From Pseudoxanthomonas mexicana (GTDB lineage: Bacteria; Pseudomonadota; Gammaproteobacteria; Xanthomonadales; Xanthomonadaceae), in assembly GCF_010093385.1 (NCBI RefSeq), contig NZ_PDWV01000020.1, forward strand, positions 1-64,000: a stretch of 64,000 bases of DNA, read 5' to 3'. The notes under the pieces were generated by a model. That model was not told where the DNA came from, did not search any database, and saw nothing but the letters and a program-made list of their open reading frames with translations. The translations under genes and the position numbers were made by a program. Position 1 is the first letter of the stretch; every line of letters starts with the position of its first letter. Of the stretch, positions 48,398 through 57,921 are shown one piece after another.

Positions 48398-50196
48398 GCC
48401 TCGATCCTCACTTCCCGCATCATCCCGGCTTCCATGTGGTACAGCAGGTGGCAATGGAAGGCCCAGCGCCCCAGCGCGTCGGCGCGCACGCGGTAGCTGC
48501 GTCGCGTGCCTGGCGGCATGTCGATGGTGTGCTTGCGCAGCTGGAAACCGCCGTCCGCATCCTCCAGGTCGCTCCACACGCCATGCAGGTGGATAGGGTG
48601 CTGCATCATCGTGTCGTTGACCAGCACGATGCGCATGCGCTCGCCGTACGTCAGCTTCAACGGTTCCGCGCTGGCGAACGGGATGCCGTCGAACGACCAG
48701 GCGAACTTCTCCATGTGACCGGTCAGGTGCAGCTCCACGGTGCGCCCGGGTTCGCGACCATCCGGATCATCGAACAGGCTGCGCATGGCGCCATAGGTCA
48801 GTACCTGGCGACCGTTGTCGCGCAGGCCGATGCCGGGATCGTCGAGTTTCGGTTCGCTGGCCGACGACTGCATGTCCACCAGCGGATTGCCGGTTTCGCT
48901 GGCGGGATGGTTCGGTGCGTTCGACGGTGCGCCGTGCGCGCTGTGGTCCATGGCGCCCATGTTCGCGCCGCAGCCACCTTCGCCCATCATCGCACCGCAG
49001 CCTCCCTCCATGCCCTTGTGTGCACCGTGGCCACCCATGTCGTGGCCCATGTCGGCCATCGTCAGCAGCGGACGCGGGTCGCGCGCCGGGATCGGCGCTT
49101 CCAGTCCGTCGCGGATGGCCAGCGTGCCGCGCGCATGGCCGGTGCGGCCCATGTCCTGCGCGAAGATCGTGAAGGCCTCCTGGCCCGTGGGTTCGACGAG
49201 CCCGTCGAAGGTCTCGGCCACGGCGATGCGGAACTCGTCCCCGCTGACCGGGTGGATGTACTGCCCGTCGGCGGCCACGACGGTCATCTTCAGGCCCGGG
49301 ATGCGCACGTCGAAGTAGGTCATCGCACTGCCGTTGATGAAGCGCAGCAACACCTTCTCGCCTGGCTTGAACAGGCCCGTCCAGTTGCCGTCCGGCGAGG
49401 CGCCATTCACCAGATAGGTGTAGGTGTGGGCATTGATGTCGGAGATGTCGGTGGGTGTCATCCGCATGCGTCCCCACATGCCGCGGTCCTCGAGGGTCTC
49501 CTTCAGTCCGTCGCGTCGCGCGTCGCGCACCAAATCCACCAGCGTGCGCTGGTAGTAGTTGTCGTGCTCCGGCATCTTCTTCATGCGCCGGTACAGTGAG
49601 GCCGGATCCAGGTCGGTCCAGTCCGACAGCAGCACCACGTGCTCGCGGTCGTGGTGGTACGGCGGCGGATCGCGCGGGTCCACGATCAGGGCGCCGTACA
49701 GGCCGGCCTGCTCCTGGAACAGCGAGTGGCTGTGGTACCAGTAGGTGCCCGACTGCTTCAGCTGGAAGCGGTACTGGAAGGTTTCGCCCGGTCCGATGCC
49801 GTTGAAACTCAGGCCCGGCACGCCATCCATGTTCGACGGCAGCAGGATGCCGTGCCAATGGATGGAGGTCATGTCGCGCAGACGGTTGCTGACGCGCACG
49901 GTGACCGTATCGCCTTCGCGCCAGCGCAGGGTGGGCGCGGGCAGACTGTCGTTGACGGTGATTGCGGGCCGGCGGCGGCCGGTGATGTCGACCGGCATCG
50001 CGCCGATGCTCAGGGCGAACGCGGTGCCGGCCATCTGCGCGGCGCCGCCGCGACGCGCAGGTGTGCCGGCCGATGCCGGCATGCGCGCCAAGCCGAAGCC
50101 GAGCGCAGCGCCGCCGCTGGCCAGTCCGGTGACGAACTGGCGGCGTGTGGGACGGAACGCGCCCAGGCGTCCCGCGGTGGGTTCATCGTGTTTCAT
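48394..50196 (-). CDS. copA: Periplasmic multicopper oxidase CopA
   Basis: 600 residues. Twin-arginine signal (PTRRQFVTGLASGGAALGF). Copper-site boxes are HWHGILLP, WYHSHSLFQEQAGLYG, HPIHLHGVWSDL and HCHLLYHMEAGMM. A Met/His/Cys-rich stretch (about residues 378-423, MADMGHDMGGHGAHK then two GEGGCGA-like cysteines) probably stores extra copper. It oxidises Cu(I) and sequesters copper in the periplasm. Confidence 0.96.
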   Translation of the reverse strand: MKHDEPTAGRLGAFRPTRRQFVTGLASGGAALGFGLARMPASAGTPARRGGAAQMAGTAFALSIGAMPVDITGRRRPAITVNDSLPAPTLRWREGDTVTVRVSNRLRDMTSIHWHGILLPSNMDGVPGLSFNGIGPGETFQYRFQLKQSGTYWYHSHSLFQEQAGLYGALIVDPRDPPPYHHDREHVVLLSDWTDLDPASLYRRMKKMPEHDNYYQRTLVDLVRDARRDGLKETLEDRGMWGRMRMTPTDISDINAHTYTYLVNGASPDGNWTGLFKPGEKVLLRFINGSAMTYFDVRIPGLKMTVVAADGQYIHPVSGDEFRIAVAETFDGLVEPTGQEAFTIFAQDMGRTGHARGTLAIRDGLEAPIPARDPRPLLTMADMGHDMGGHGAHKGMEGGCGAMMGEGGCGANMGAMDHSAHGAPSNAPNHPASETGNPLVDMQSSASEPKLDDPGIGLRDNGRQVLTYGAMRSLFDDPDGREPGRTVELHLTGHMEKFAWSFDGIPFASAEPLKLTYGERMRIVLVNDTMMQHPIHLHGVWSDLEDADGGFQLRKHTIDMPPGTRRSYRVRADALGRWAFHCHLLYHMEAGMMREVRIEA

Positions 50197-50297
50197 GCAA
50201 ATGCATCCTGTCGGTCAGGACGCACGGTCGCCCGCGCGGCGAGCGCCGTCCGTCGTGTGATGGAACCGGTGCGCCGTTGCGCGCCCGGTCTGCGGCA

Positions 50298-50705
50298 TCA
50301 GGCCGCCAGGATGGGAGGTCGGTGCCGGTGCGAAAGGCGCACCGAGGCATGGGCCGCAGGGAGGTAAGCCGGTGTCTCCGCCTGCAGATACCTGGGCGCT
50401 GGCAACGACGCCGGCCACGCCAGCGCGGGTGCGTGCTGGGCGCAGAAACCATCGCAGCTGCCGGCCTTGCAGCAATCGGGCAGGCCCGCATCGCCGTCGG
50501 GATGGCCGGCGGGAGTGGCGCCTTCCTCGTCCACCTGCATGGCCATGTCCATGCTCTCGTGGCACGGCGGCACGTCGTCGTGTGCCTGTTCCATCGCCGC
50601 CGTGCCCCCCATCGCCATGCGCGTGGCGGCATGCGCATACGCCGTGCCATTGAGCAGCAGCACCAGGCAGAGCAGGGCACGGAGCAGGGGGGCGAACCGG
50701 GACAT
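50298..50705 (-). CDS. copL: CopL-family metal-binding regulatory protein
   Basis: 135 residues from the ATG at 50705. N-terminal signal (LLRALLCLVLLLNGTAYAHA), then a Cys/His/Met-rich body (MEQAHDDVPPCHESMDMAM, DCCKAGSCDGFCAQH). In Xanthomonas copL is the first gene of copLAB and is required for copper-induced expression. An upstream in-frame Met at 50723 is possible. The promoter is probably in the 210-bp gap shared with glk. Confidence 0.85.
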   Translation of the reverse strand: MSRFAPLLRALLCLVLLLNGTAYAHAATRMAMGGTAAMEQAHDDVPPCHESMDMAMQVDEEGATPAGHPDGDAGLPDCCKAGSCDGFCAQHAPALAWPASLPAPRYLQAETPAYLPAAHASVRLSHRHRPPILAA

Positions 50706-50916
50706 GCCGGCATGATACGTCATGGCCAGCGAGCGTACGTTTACGTAGGGTGAGTTGCGCCGTGTGCTGCACCGGGTGGTGCCCGGATCAGGCGACGACA
50801 CGCTATCCTTGGCGCGTACTTCAGGCATTGGGTGGCGTGGTATCCGCATGGCAGGCACGGCAATGAGGGGCAGGGTGCCGACAGGCGATCGCACGGATTC
50901 CTCCCAGGATGCCCCG

Positions 50917-51864
50917 GTGTCCAACCGCATCATCGTGGCGGATGTCGGCGGTACCTATGCGCGGCTCGGCTGGATCGACGCCGACGGCGGCAACGAGATC
51001 CACGACTACCGCCGCTACGCCTGCGCCGACCATCCGGACCTGGCCTCCATCCTGCACGACTATGCGGCCGGCACGCCGTGCCGCGGCGCGGTCGTGGCCA
51101 TCGCCGGCGTGCTCGAAGGCGACCGGCTGATCAATTCCAACCTGCCGTGGCCCGTGTCGGTGGAACAGACGCGCGCGGGCGCCGGGCTGGCGTGGGTGCA
51201 GCTGATCAACGATTTCGAAGCCGTGGCCAATGCGGTGCCCACGCTGGCGCCCGATACGCTGTCGCCGCTGACCCCGTCGATCGCGTCGAACGCCTCATCG
51301 CCGGCGCTGGTGATCGGTCCGGGCACCGGGCTGGGCGCTGCGGTCTGGATCGAGGGCCAGCCGCCGCGGGTACTGCCGACGGAAGTCGGCCAGGCGTCGC
51401 TGGCGGCCGGCAATGCGCTGGAACTGGATATCGTGCGCCTGCTGTTGCGGGACCGCCCCTACCTGCACAACGAGCATGTGCTGTCCGGCCCTGGCCTGAT
51501 GAACCTGTACCGCTGCCTGTGCGAACTGCGCGGGGCCTCGCCCGTGCATGCGGATGCCGGTGCGCTGGTGGCCGCGGCGGCGTCGGACGCGCTTGCGCGG
51601 GAAACGCTGGAAACGTTCTGCGGCTGGCTGGGCAGCGTGGTCGGCGACCTGGCGATCATCTTCGGCGCGCGCGTGGTCTACCTGGCCGGCGGCGTGACAG
51701 CGCATATCCCGCAGTTCCTGCACGACGGCCGTTTCCTGCAGCGCTACCTCAACAAGGGCGTGATGACCGAGCAGTTGGAACGGGTGCCGGTGTGGCGGGT
51801 GGAGCATGGGCAACTGGGGCTGCTGGGGGCCGTGGCCTGGTATCGGCAGAACTGGAAGGCCTGA
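50917..51864 (+). CDS. glk: Glucokinase
   Basis: ATP-dependent glucose phosphorylation at the entry to glycolysis. 315 residues: IVADVGGTYARLGWID (phosphate 1), LINDFEAVANAVP (catalytic Asp), VIGPGTGLGAAVW, TEVGQASL and YLAGGVTAHI. GTG 50917 is chosen as it has AGGA seven bases upstream; ATGs at 50848 and 50863 lack a ribosome site. Confidence 0.93.
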   Translation: MSNRIIVADVGGTYARLGWIDADGGNEIHDYRRYACADHPDLASILHDYAAGTPCRGAVVAIAGVLEGDRLINSNLPWPVSVEQTRAGAGLAWVQLINDFEAVANAVPTLAPDTLSPLTPSIASNASSPALVIGPGTGLGAAVWIEGQPPRVLPTEVGQASLAAGNALELDIVRLLLRDRPYLHNEHVLSGPGLMNLYRCLCELRGASPVHADAGALVAAAASDALARETLETFCGWLGSVVGDLAIIFGARVVYLAGGVTAHIPQFLHDGRFLQRYLNKGVMTEQLERVPVWRVEHGQLGLLGAVAWYRQNWKA

Positions 51865-51953
51865 GCGCGGTTCACGGGGTTGATCCGGATCAACGCGCGC
51901 CGGCTGCACGGGCCACCATAATCGGTCTGGCCCTTTGATTGGACGGACCTGAC

Positions 51954-53219
51954 ATGCGGCTCGGTTCGCGTTCCCTGATCATTCCCGTGGTACTGGCCAG
52001 TTTCGGCCTGACGGCATCGGCGGTTCCCGGCAGCACCTGGCCGACCACGGCGATGCTCAGCCTGGGTTCGGGTGTCGCGGCCGTGTCGCTGATGGCGCTT
52101 GCGGCCGTCCTGGGAGCACGCTGGAAGGCGGTCGAATCGCTGTTCGGCGGTCTGGACCGCGTCTACGAGACGCACAAGTGGCTCGGGGTGTGGGCGCTGG
52201 TGTTCGCGTCTGTCCATCTGGTCTTCAAGGCGGGCACGCCGGAATGGCAGACGGCCGCCATCCTGCTGCTTCCCGGAGCGGCGACGCGGCTCGTCCGGCA
52301 ACTCAGCTTCGTGTCGCTGATGCTGATCGTGTTGCTGGCACTGAACCGCAAGATCCCGTACCGGACCTGGCGGTGGTGGCACAAGCTGTCCGGTCCGCTG
52401 TTCCTGATCGTCATCGCGCATTGGGCCAGTTTCAAATCGCCCATCGTGCTGGCCAGCCCGGCGGGCGCATGGCTGGCCGTGCTGTCGTTGCTGGGCGTGA
52501 TGGGGGCGGCCTACAAGCTGGTGCTGTATCCCCTGTTCTCGCGGCATGCGCGGTACCGCCTGCGCGCGGGGTCGGCCAACGGCAGTGCCGTCCATCTGCA
52601 GCTGGTGCCGGAAGGCCGGCGCATTCCCTTCCTTGCGGGGCAGTTCGCATTCGTGTCCTTCGAGCACGACTGCCTGCGTGAGCCGCATCCGTTCACCATC
52701 GCCAGCGCGGGGGACGCCGATGGCGGGATCGCCTTCACGGTGCGTTCGCTGGGCGATTACACGGAACGGCTGGTGAAGGAGGCCCGGCCGGGAATGGTGG
52801 CGCAGGTCTACGCACCGTTCGGCCGGTTCAAGCGTGTGCCTGCAGGGCGGAAGGAGATCTGGATCGCCGGCGGCGTGGGCGTGACGCCGTTCATCGCGTG
52901 GCTTCACGATGCCGATGCGACCGGGCTGGACGGCGTGACGTTCTTCCATTTCTTTACTCCGGGCCGCCAGCTTCCCGAGGCCGTGGATCTGCCGGGCATG
53001 GCGCGTGCGCGGGGCGTGGAACTGGTCGACATCGCGACGGGGCCGTCTTCGGCGGGGTTCCGCCAGCAGTTCGCGCAACGGGTCGAGCGCGCGGGCGCAT
53101 CCGGCGTGCAGATCAGCTTCTGCGGCCCGCAGGGCCTGCTGGACCAGGTGCGCCAGCTGATGCGCGAAACCGGCGTGGCGGAAGACCGGTTGCAGCACGA
53201 ACTGTTCGAGTTCCGCTGA
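51954..53219 (+). CDS. Ferric-reductase-like flavocytochrome
   Basis: 421 residues. N-terminal membrane domain with five to six helices; probable haem-ligating histidines lie in YETHKWLGVWALVFASVHLVF and RWWHKLSGPLFLIVIAHW. The C-terminal ferredoxin-reductase domain has the FAD motif REPHPFTIAS and the NAD(P) motif IAGGVGVTPF, ending in FCGPQGLLDQVRQL. Transfers electrons across the inner membrane. The substrate is unknown. Confidence 0.88.
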   Translation: MRLGSRSLIIPVVLASFGLTASAVPGSTWPTTAMLSLGSGVAAVSLMALAAVLGARWKAVESLFGGLDRVYETHKWLGVWALVFASVHLVFKAGTPEWQTAAILLLPGAATRLVRQLSFVSLMLIVLLALNRKIPYRTWRWWHKLSGPLFLIVIAHWASFKSPIVLASPAGAWLAVLSLLGVMGAAYKLVLYPLFSRHARYRLRAGSANGSAVHLQLVPEGRRIPFLAGQFAFVSFEHDCLREPHPFTIASAGDADGGIAFTVRSLGDYTERLVKEARPGMVAQVYAPFGRFKRVPAGRKEIWIAGGVGVTPFIAWLHDADATGLDGVTFFHFFTPGRQLPEAVDLPGMARARGVELVDIATGPSSAGFRQQFAQRVERAGASGVQISFCGPQGLLDQVRQLMRETGVAEDRLQHELFEFR

Positions 53220-53276
53220 GGCGGCGGCATTCATGCGCTGCCCGGGAAACTCCGGCGGCGCCACACCGCTTCCGCG

Positions 53277-54359
53277 CTAAGGCGCCCGGGCGTCTTCCGC
53301 GAGGAAGGCCTTGATCGCCTGCGCATACGCGTCAGGCTGTTCCCACCACAGGATGTGCCCGGCACCGGCGACGAACCGGTAACGCGCGTTGGGGAACAGG
53401 TCCACGTACTCGTACGCTTCGGCGTAGGGCATGAAGTCGCACTGTCCCTGCAGTACCAGCACGTTTCCCGGAAAGCGGCGCATCTGCGGGCGGGGATCGG
53501 CGACATCGCCGAACCAGTTCGCACCGGTGCGTACATACAGTCCCGCGCCTCCTTCTTCGGGCTGCACGTTGCGCGGATCGCAGACCATGTTGCGGGTGAA
53601 GCGCGCGGCCAGCGTATTCAATGCGGCATCCGCTTCCATGTCCGATACGGTCTTCACGTTGAAGGCCATGGCGATCGCCTGCGCCAGGATCACCTTGGGC
53701 GGCATCGCCGACAATGCCGTGTCGCGGCGGTACTGCTCCGCATCCGGCGGACGGAAATCCAGCGCCTCAGGAACGGGAAACCTCGACTCCACCACGGCGC
53801 GTCCCTGATCATCGTACTGCGCAGGCTCCAGGTTCCCGGGTGCGCTCAACACCAGGTGCGTGACCGTGCCCGGGTACCGGGCTGCGTAGTACGCCGCGAC
53901 GCGGGCGCCGTGCGAATGCCCGATCAACGCCACGCGCCGGTCGCCGAGATGCCGGACGATGATCTCCCGGAGATCGTCGATCTGATCGTTGAATCCGCTG
54001 TCCTTGGGGTGGAGGAGGCGGTCCGAAAGACCGGAGCCGTGCTGGTCGTAGAGGTAGACCTCATGTCCGGCGTCGGCCAGCGGCCGCAGTGCCTTGATCA
54101 CCGACGAGTGCACGTAGCCACCCGGTCCGCCGTGCAGGAACACGACCGGCATGGCGCGGGGAACGTCGGCCGGCGGCGCCAGTCTCGTGTACGCGATGCG
54201 GTAGCCGCCCCGCATGCGCCAGTACTGCGTGTCCGCACGCGGTTGCAGCGCGGGCACGGTCGGTTGCACCGGCACCAGGTACACCGCCGACACGGCCAGC
54301 ACCAATAGCGCCAGGCACGCGCCGGCCGCACGGAACAGCCATCGCAGCCAACTTTTCAT
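53277..54359 (-). CDS. Alpha/beta hydrolase, proline iminopeptidase-like
   Basis: 360 residues with an N-terminal membrane anchor or signal (AAGACLALLVLAVSAVYLVP). Oxyanion HGGPGGY, nucleophile GHSHGARVA, acid GQCDFM and histidine AGHILWWEQP complete the triad. The HGGPG box is typical of proline iminopeptidases, but the exported location suggests another ester or peptide substrate. Confidence 0.88.
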   Translation of the reverse strand: MKSWLRWLFRAAGACLALLVLAVSAVYLVPVQPTVPALQPRADTQYWRMRGGYRIAYTRLAPPADVPRAMPVVFLHGGPGGYVHSSVIKALRPLADAGHEVYLYDQHGSGLSDRLLHPKDSGFNDQIDDLREIIVRHLGDRRVALIGHSHGARVAAYYAARYPGTVTHLVLSAPGNLEPAQYDDQGRAVVESRFPVPEALDFRPPDAEQYRRDTALSAMPPKVILAQAIAMAFNVKTVSDMEADAALNTLAARFTRNMVCDPRNVQPEEGGAGLYVRTGANWFGDVADPRPQMRRFPGNVLVLQGQCDFMPYAEAYEYVDLFPNARYRFVAGAGHILWWEQPDAYAQAIKAFLAEDARAP

Positions 54360-54408
54360 GCATCACGCTCCTTCATGTCCACCTGCGTCCGGCACTGGAA
54401 AGATCGCA

Positions 54409-55566
54409 TCAGACGGAGCCCGCCGCCGCAGGACGGCGCGCCGTGACCGTGAGTTTCCCGTCGAGCAGCCTGCCGATCACCGTATGTCGCACCAACGCCT
54501 GATAGCTGGCAAACGAAACCGCCAGCGTGCACACGGTGGCGAGTGCTAACTTGACACTCCAGTGCAGTCGCACGTCCAGCAGCCCGTACTGGATCGCGAA
54601 CAGCACCGGAAGGTGCACCAGGTACACCCAGTACGAGGCGTCGGCGAGCCAGCGCAGGGTCCTGTTCCTCACGTCCAGCCATCTTCTCGCCACGAGCACG
54701 CACCACAGCGTCAACCAGCACCCCGCATACGCCTGAAGCAGGGCGTGTCCCCAGGACGAGGGCCGGACCGCCGCGGTGAAGCCACGGCTCGACCAGAACA
54801 GCAGCGCATAGGCCGCGACCGCGCCGTACAGCAGCCATGACGACAGCGGACGGAGGCGATCGAGCAGGTCGGCGCGCGTGTACATGCCGTAGCCCAGCGC
54901 GAAGTACGTCCCGAAGAACACCAGCGCCCACAGTGAGGGGAGCAGGGCGTCGGGCGCAGGCCAGGGGACACCGGCCCAGACCAACGGCAGCGCCAGCCAC
55001 ACCGGCAACACGGCGGGCAACAGGGCCGCCGGCAGCGACGCGAGCGAGTCGCCGATGCGCCGCAGTTCCAGCGCGGACGCAACCCAGACAAGCACCGTGA
55101 ACAGCATCAGGTAGAACAGGAACCACAGATGCGCCCAGCCGGGCACGAAGGGCATTGTGTCGTGCTGATCGATGTAGGTACGCAGCCAGGTCAGCACCGG
55201 CGATGGATGCAGGACCGTGGCAGCGGCGTGCTGTGTCAGCCCGTACATGCTGGCGGTGACCAGGGGCAGGAACAGCAGCAGCGGCAGCAGCACACGCGCG
55301 CACCGGTTGCGGAACAGGCCTCCCAGGCCGCTGCGCGCCACCAGCAAGGCCGCGAAGAAGCCCGCGACGACAAAGAACAGCGGCATGCGGAACAGGTGCA
55401 GGAACCAGGCGGCGCCATCGACGACAATGGATCGCCCCGTATCGGCCGTCGGCCAGATCGGGTGCATCAGGGGGCTGTAGGCTAGCGCCGCATGGAACAC
55501 CACACCGGCCAGCATGGCCAGCGCCCGCAGATGGTCCATGTAGTGGAGGCGGTCCTCGGCCTGCAT
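54409..55566 (-). CDS. Acyltransferase-3 family membrane protein
   Basis: 385 residues with about ten transmembrane helices. The signature histidines are in HYMDHLRALAMLAGVVFHAAL, and RMPLFFVVAGFFAALL is typical of acyltransferase-3/OpgC proteins. O-acylates cell-surface glycans in this family; the substrate is unknown here. Last gene of the leftward ABC operon, 10 bp after the permease. Confidence 0.88.
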   Translation of the reverse strand: MQAEDRLHYMDHLRALAMLAGVVFHAALAYSPLMHPIWPTADTGRSIVVDGAAWFLHLFRMPLFFVVAGFFAALLVARSGLGGLFRNRCARVLLPLLLFLPLVTASMYGLTQHAAATVLHPSPVLTWLRTYIDQHDTMPFVPGWAHLWFLFYLMLFTVLVWVASALELRRIGDSLASLPAALLPAVLPVWLALPLVWAGVPWPAPDALLPSLWALVFFGTYFALGYGMYTRADLLDRLRPLSSWLLYGAVAAYALLFWSSRGFTAAVRPSSWGHALLQAYAGCWLTLWCVLVARRWLDVRNRTLRWLADASYWVYLVHLPVLFAIQYGLLDVRLHWSVKLALATVCTLAVSFASYQALVRHTVIGRLLDGKLTVTARRPAAAGSV

Positions 55567-55576
55567 GGCGATGCCC

Positions 55577-56263
55577 TCAAAGGAACGAGGTCTTGCGGGC
55601 GTGGATCCAGCTGGTGACCAGGATCGCGACGGCAATCGCCGCAAGCTCGGCCGCTACGATCCCCAGCACGGGCGCGCTCCAGACGATCTCGTCGGTCTTC
55701 AGGTGCTGGACGATGCCGTCGAGGCGGCTCACCCAATAGATGAATGGCCCAATCAAGGTCATCAGCACGAGCATGGTGAAGATATTCCAGCCTTCGGAAT
55801 CCACGGCGATCGCCACGCACAGCGAGACGCAGAAGTTCGCCAGCAGGAACAGCGCGACCACCACCACCCAGGGCACGGTGCCGTCCGGGCGCGGCGTGGT
55901 CAGGATCATCGCCAGCAGGCCGGCGACGACCAGCAGGAAGGGCACCAGATAGATGACGAGGTTGGCGAGCAGCTTGCCCCAGTACACGTCCATCGGCGTG
56001 ACCGGCAGACTCAGGATAAAGGGCACGGTCTGCTGCTTGCGTTCGGCCGTGATCGAGGAGTGGATGGCGTAGGAGCCCACCACCAGCAGCAGTACCAGCA
56101 GCAGCAACGCGCCGGCCGCGGCCATCAGCGGCGTGCCCATGCCGACCAGGCCCAGCGCAAGCAGCAGTGCGGCGACGTAGCCGGCCAGCTGCTTCTGGTA
56201 CACCTGCCAGTCCTTGATGATCAGTTTTCCGACCATGCCGGCATCGGATGCGAGCCAGTTCAT
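55577..56263 (-). CDS. ABC-2-type transporter permease
   Basis: 228 residues and six hydrophobic segments (LAGYVAALLLALGLVGMG, GALLLLVLLLVVGSYAI, YLVPFLLVVAGLLAMIL and others). SSITAERKQQTVPFILSLPVTP is the cytoplasmic stretch common to ABC-2 permeases of GntR-controlled systems. Overlaps the ATPase gene by four bases. Confidence 0.9.
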   Translation of the reverse strand: MNWLASDAGMVGKLIIKDWQVYQKQLAGYVAALLLALGLVGMGTPLMAAAGALLLLVLLLVVGSYAIHSSITAERKQQTVPFILSLPVTPMDVYWGKLLANLVIYLVPFLLVVAGLLAMILTTPRPDGTVPWVVVVALFLLANFCVSLCVAIAVDSEGWNIFTMLVLMTLIGPFIYWVSRLDGIVQHLKTDEIVWSAPVLGIVAAELAAIAVAILVTSWIHARKTSFL

Positions 56264-57144
56264 GCGTTGTTGCCTCCGCGGACGGTAGTGACGAAGATGT
56301 CCTCCAGCGGCATCGGTTCGACCGAATGCACCGCAAGGCCCAGCGCCTGGAGCGCGGGCAGGGTGGCCTCGTCGAATGCGCGCGTCTTCAGCTCGATCAG
56401 CGGCGCGCTGTTGCGCGCGGAGACCACGCCCGGCAGGTGCCGCAGGCCTTCGGTCCACGCGCCCTGGCACAGGATCCGTCGCCAGCTGTCCAGGAACGAT
56501 TCCTTGTCGCGCGAAGCGACGATGCCGCCGCCATGGATGAAGGTGATCGTATCGGCGATCTGTTCGATGTCGGCGGTGTTGTGCGAGGAAAACAGCACCG
56601 AGCGTTGTTCGTCGCGCAGCACATCGGCCAAGGCTTCGAGCACTTCGCCCCGCGCGACCGGATCCAGCCCCGTGGTCGGCTCGTCCAGCAACAGCAGGCG
56701 CGGATGGCGGGCGAAGACCAGCAGCAGCAAGGCCTTGACGCGCTGTCCGTGGGAAAAGCCGCCGAGCTTCTGTTGCTCTCGCAGGTCGAACCGCGTGAGC
56801 AGATCCTGGGCGTAGCGCTCATCCCAGCCCGGATAGATGCGGCGGATGAAATCCATGTGCCAGCGCAGCGTCTGCCCGGGGTACAGGCGCATGTCGTCCG
56901 ATGCGTAACCGATGTCCCGCTTCACCGCGACCTGCGCCTGCGGCAGGGGCTGCCCGAGCACTTCGACCTCGCCGCCGTCGGCGCGGATGAGTCCCATCAG
57001 CAGGCGCATCAGGGTCGACTTGCCCGCGCCGTTCACGCCGACCAGGCCCATGACCTGGCCGACCGGCAGTTCCAGTTGGATGTCGCGCAGGGCGAACCCG
57101 TCGTACTGCTTGTGCACGCCTTTCAACGCGATGGCGGAACTCAT
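56260..57144 (-). CDS. ABC transporter ATP-binding protein
   Basis: 294 residues. Walker A GVNGAGKSTLM, signature GFSHGQRVK, Walker B LLLLDEPTTGLD, switch FSSHNTADIEQ. The 80-residue C-terminal extension is typical of YtrB-like ATPases. It sits between the regulator and permease genes with start/stop overlaps at both ends. Confidence 0.95.
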   Translation of the reverse strand: MSSAIALKGVHKQYDGFALRDIQLELPVGQVMGLVGVNGAGKSTLMRLLMGLIRADGGEVEVLGQPLPQAQVAVKRDIGYASDDMRLYPGQTLRWHMDFIRRIYPGWDERYAQDLLTRFDLREQQKLGGFSHGQRVKALLLLVFARHPRLLLLDEPTTGLDPVARGEVLEALADVLRDEQRSVLFSSHNTADIEQIADTITFIHGGGIVASRDKESFLDSWRRILCQGAWTEGLRHLPGVVSARNSAPLIELKTRAFDEATLPALQALGLAVHSVEPMPLEDIFVTTVRGGNNA

Positions 57145-57566
57145 TTCGGCGTCCTTTCGGTGGGGTCGGTGGGCGGTTGGGCGGCGTGCGGCGGGTCGGA
57201 CAGTGCATGTTCGACCCGATCCAGGATCTCGCGTGGGCTGAGGGCCAGCTTCCTGGCCGCGTCCAGCAATCCCTTCAACTGCAGCTCGAATTCTTCGGTG
57301 GCCAGCGCTTGTGTGGCATCGAGCGTGTCGGCGACGAAAGACCCCTTGCCCTGGCGCGTGACGATCACGCCCGCGCGTTCCAGTTCCAGGTAGGCGCGCT
57401 TGACGGTGATCACGCTGACCTGGCTGTTGCCGGCGAGTTCGCGGATGGAGGGCAGGGCATCGCCGGCCCTCCACTCGCCTGTCATCACCTTGGCGACCAC
57501 CTGCTCCACGATCTGGGCATACATGGGCGTGGCCGAGTGCGGGGACAGCAGGAGTTCGGTGGACAT
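57141..57566 (-). CDS. GntR-family regulator, YtrA subfamily
   Basis: 141 residues: winged HTH with PMYAQIVEQVVAKVMTGEWRAGDALPSIRELAGN and VSVITVKRAYLELERAGVIVTRQGKGSFV, then a short helical C-terminus instead of a large ligand domain, as in YtrA. First gene of the ABC operon, which it probably represses. Overlaps the ATPase gene. Confidence 0.93.
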   Translation of the reverse strand: MSTELLLSPHSATPMYAQIVEQVVAKVMTGEWRAGDALPSIRELAGNSQVSVITVKRAYLELERAGVIVTRQGKGSFVADTLDATQALATEEFELQLKGLLDAARKLALSPREILDRVEHALSDPPHAAQPPTDPTERTPK

Positions 57567-57584
57567 GCGATCCTTCGAATCACG

Positions 57585-57623
57585 TGTGCATAGTCAATAT
57601 ACACAGCTATTCACGGTCGTCAA
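57585..57623 (-). promoter_or_regulatory. Promoter and operator of the GntR-ABC operon
   Basis: On the minus strand TTGACG (57618-57623) and TATATT (57596-57601) are 16 bp apart. A dyad TGTGCATA-5-TATACACA (57585-57605, 7 of 8 paired) covers the -10 box and the bases after it. The position fits autorepression by the GntR protein. Confidence 0.82.
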
Positions 57624-57896
57624 GCCGGGCCATGCCCGAGTTGGGTCCGGGAGGAACGGTCTGCCGCCCGATCCGGCCACTCGATGTGGAACGGGACGAT
57701 CCGGATCTATCCTGAAGCCGGAAGCAGAGGGTGTGCCTACACGAGTGGGCAGATGTGGAGTCATTGGCCGACTGTCGGGGACACAGCCGAGGCGGCTTCG
57801 GCAGGCATGTACATTGGGCAGATCAAGGACTTGGACTCGTGCGGTTTCCGGGCGGGCATCCGTGGATCAGTTGCGCCCGCCATCCTTGGCTCGTAT
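57624..57896. other. Gene-free stretch between the GntR promoter and the prophage
   Basis: About 270 bases. Short open frames here have no convincing ribosome site or family. The end of this stretch (57894-57915) resembles a dif/Xer site. Otherwise I see nothing. Confidence 0.4.
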
Positions 57897-57921
57897 TTAC
57901 ATAATAGGCATTGAGCCGCTG
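57894..57921. other. Candidate dif-like attachment site at the left prophage end
   Basis: TATTTACATAATAGGCATTG resembles the reverse complement of dif (ATTTAACATAA, then six bases, then TTATGCGC): about 8 of 11 in the XerD-like half, weaker in the XerC half. Filamentous phages of xanthomonads integrate at dif through host XerCD. It overlaps the stop codon region of the phage repressor gene. The match is partial, so this is a suggestion only. Confidence 0.3.
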
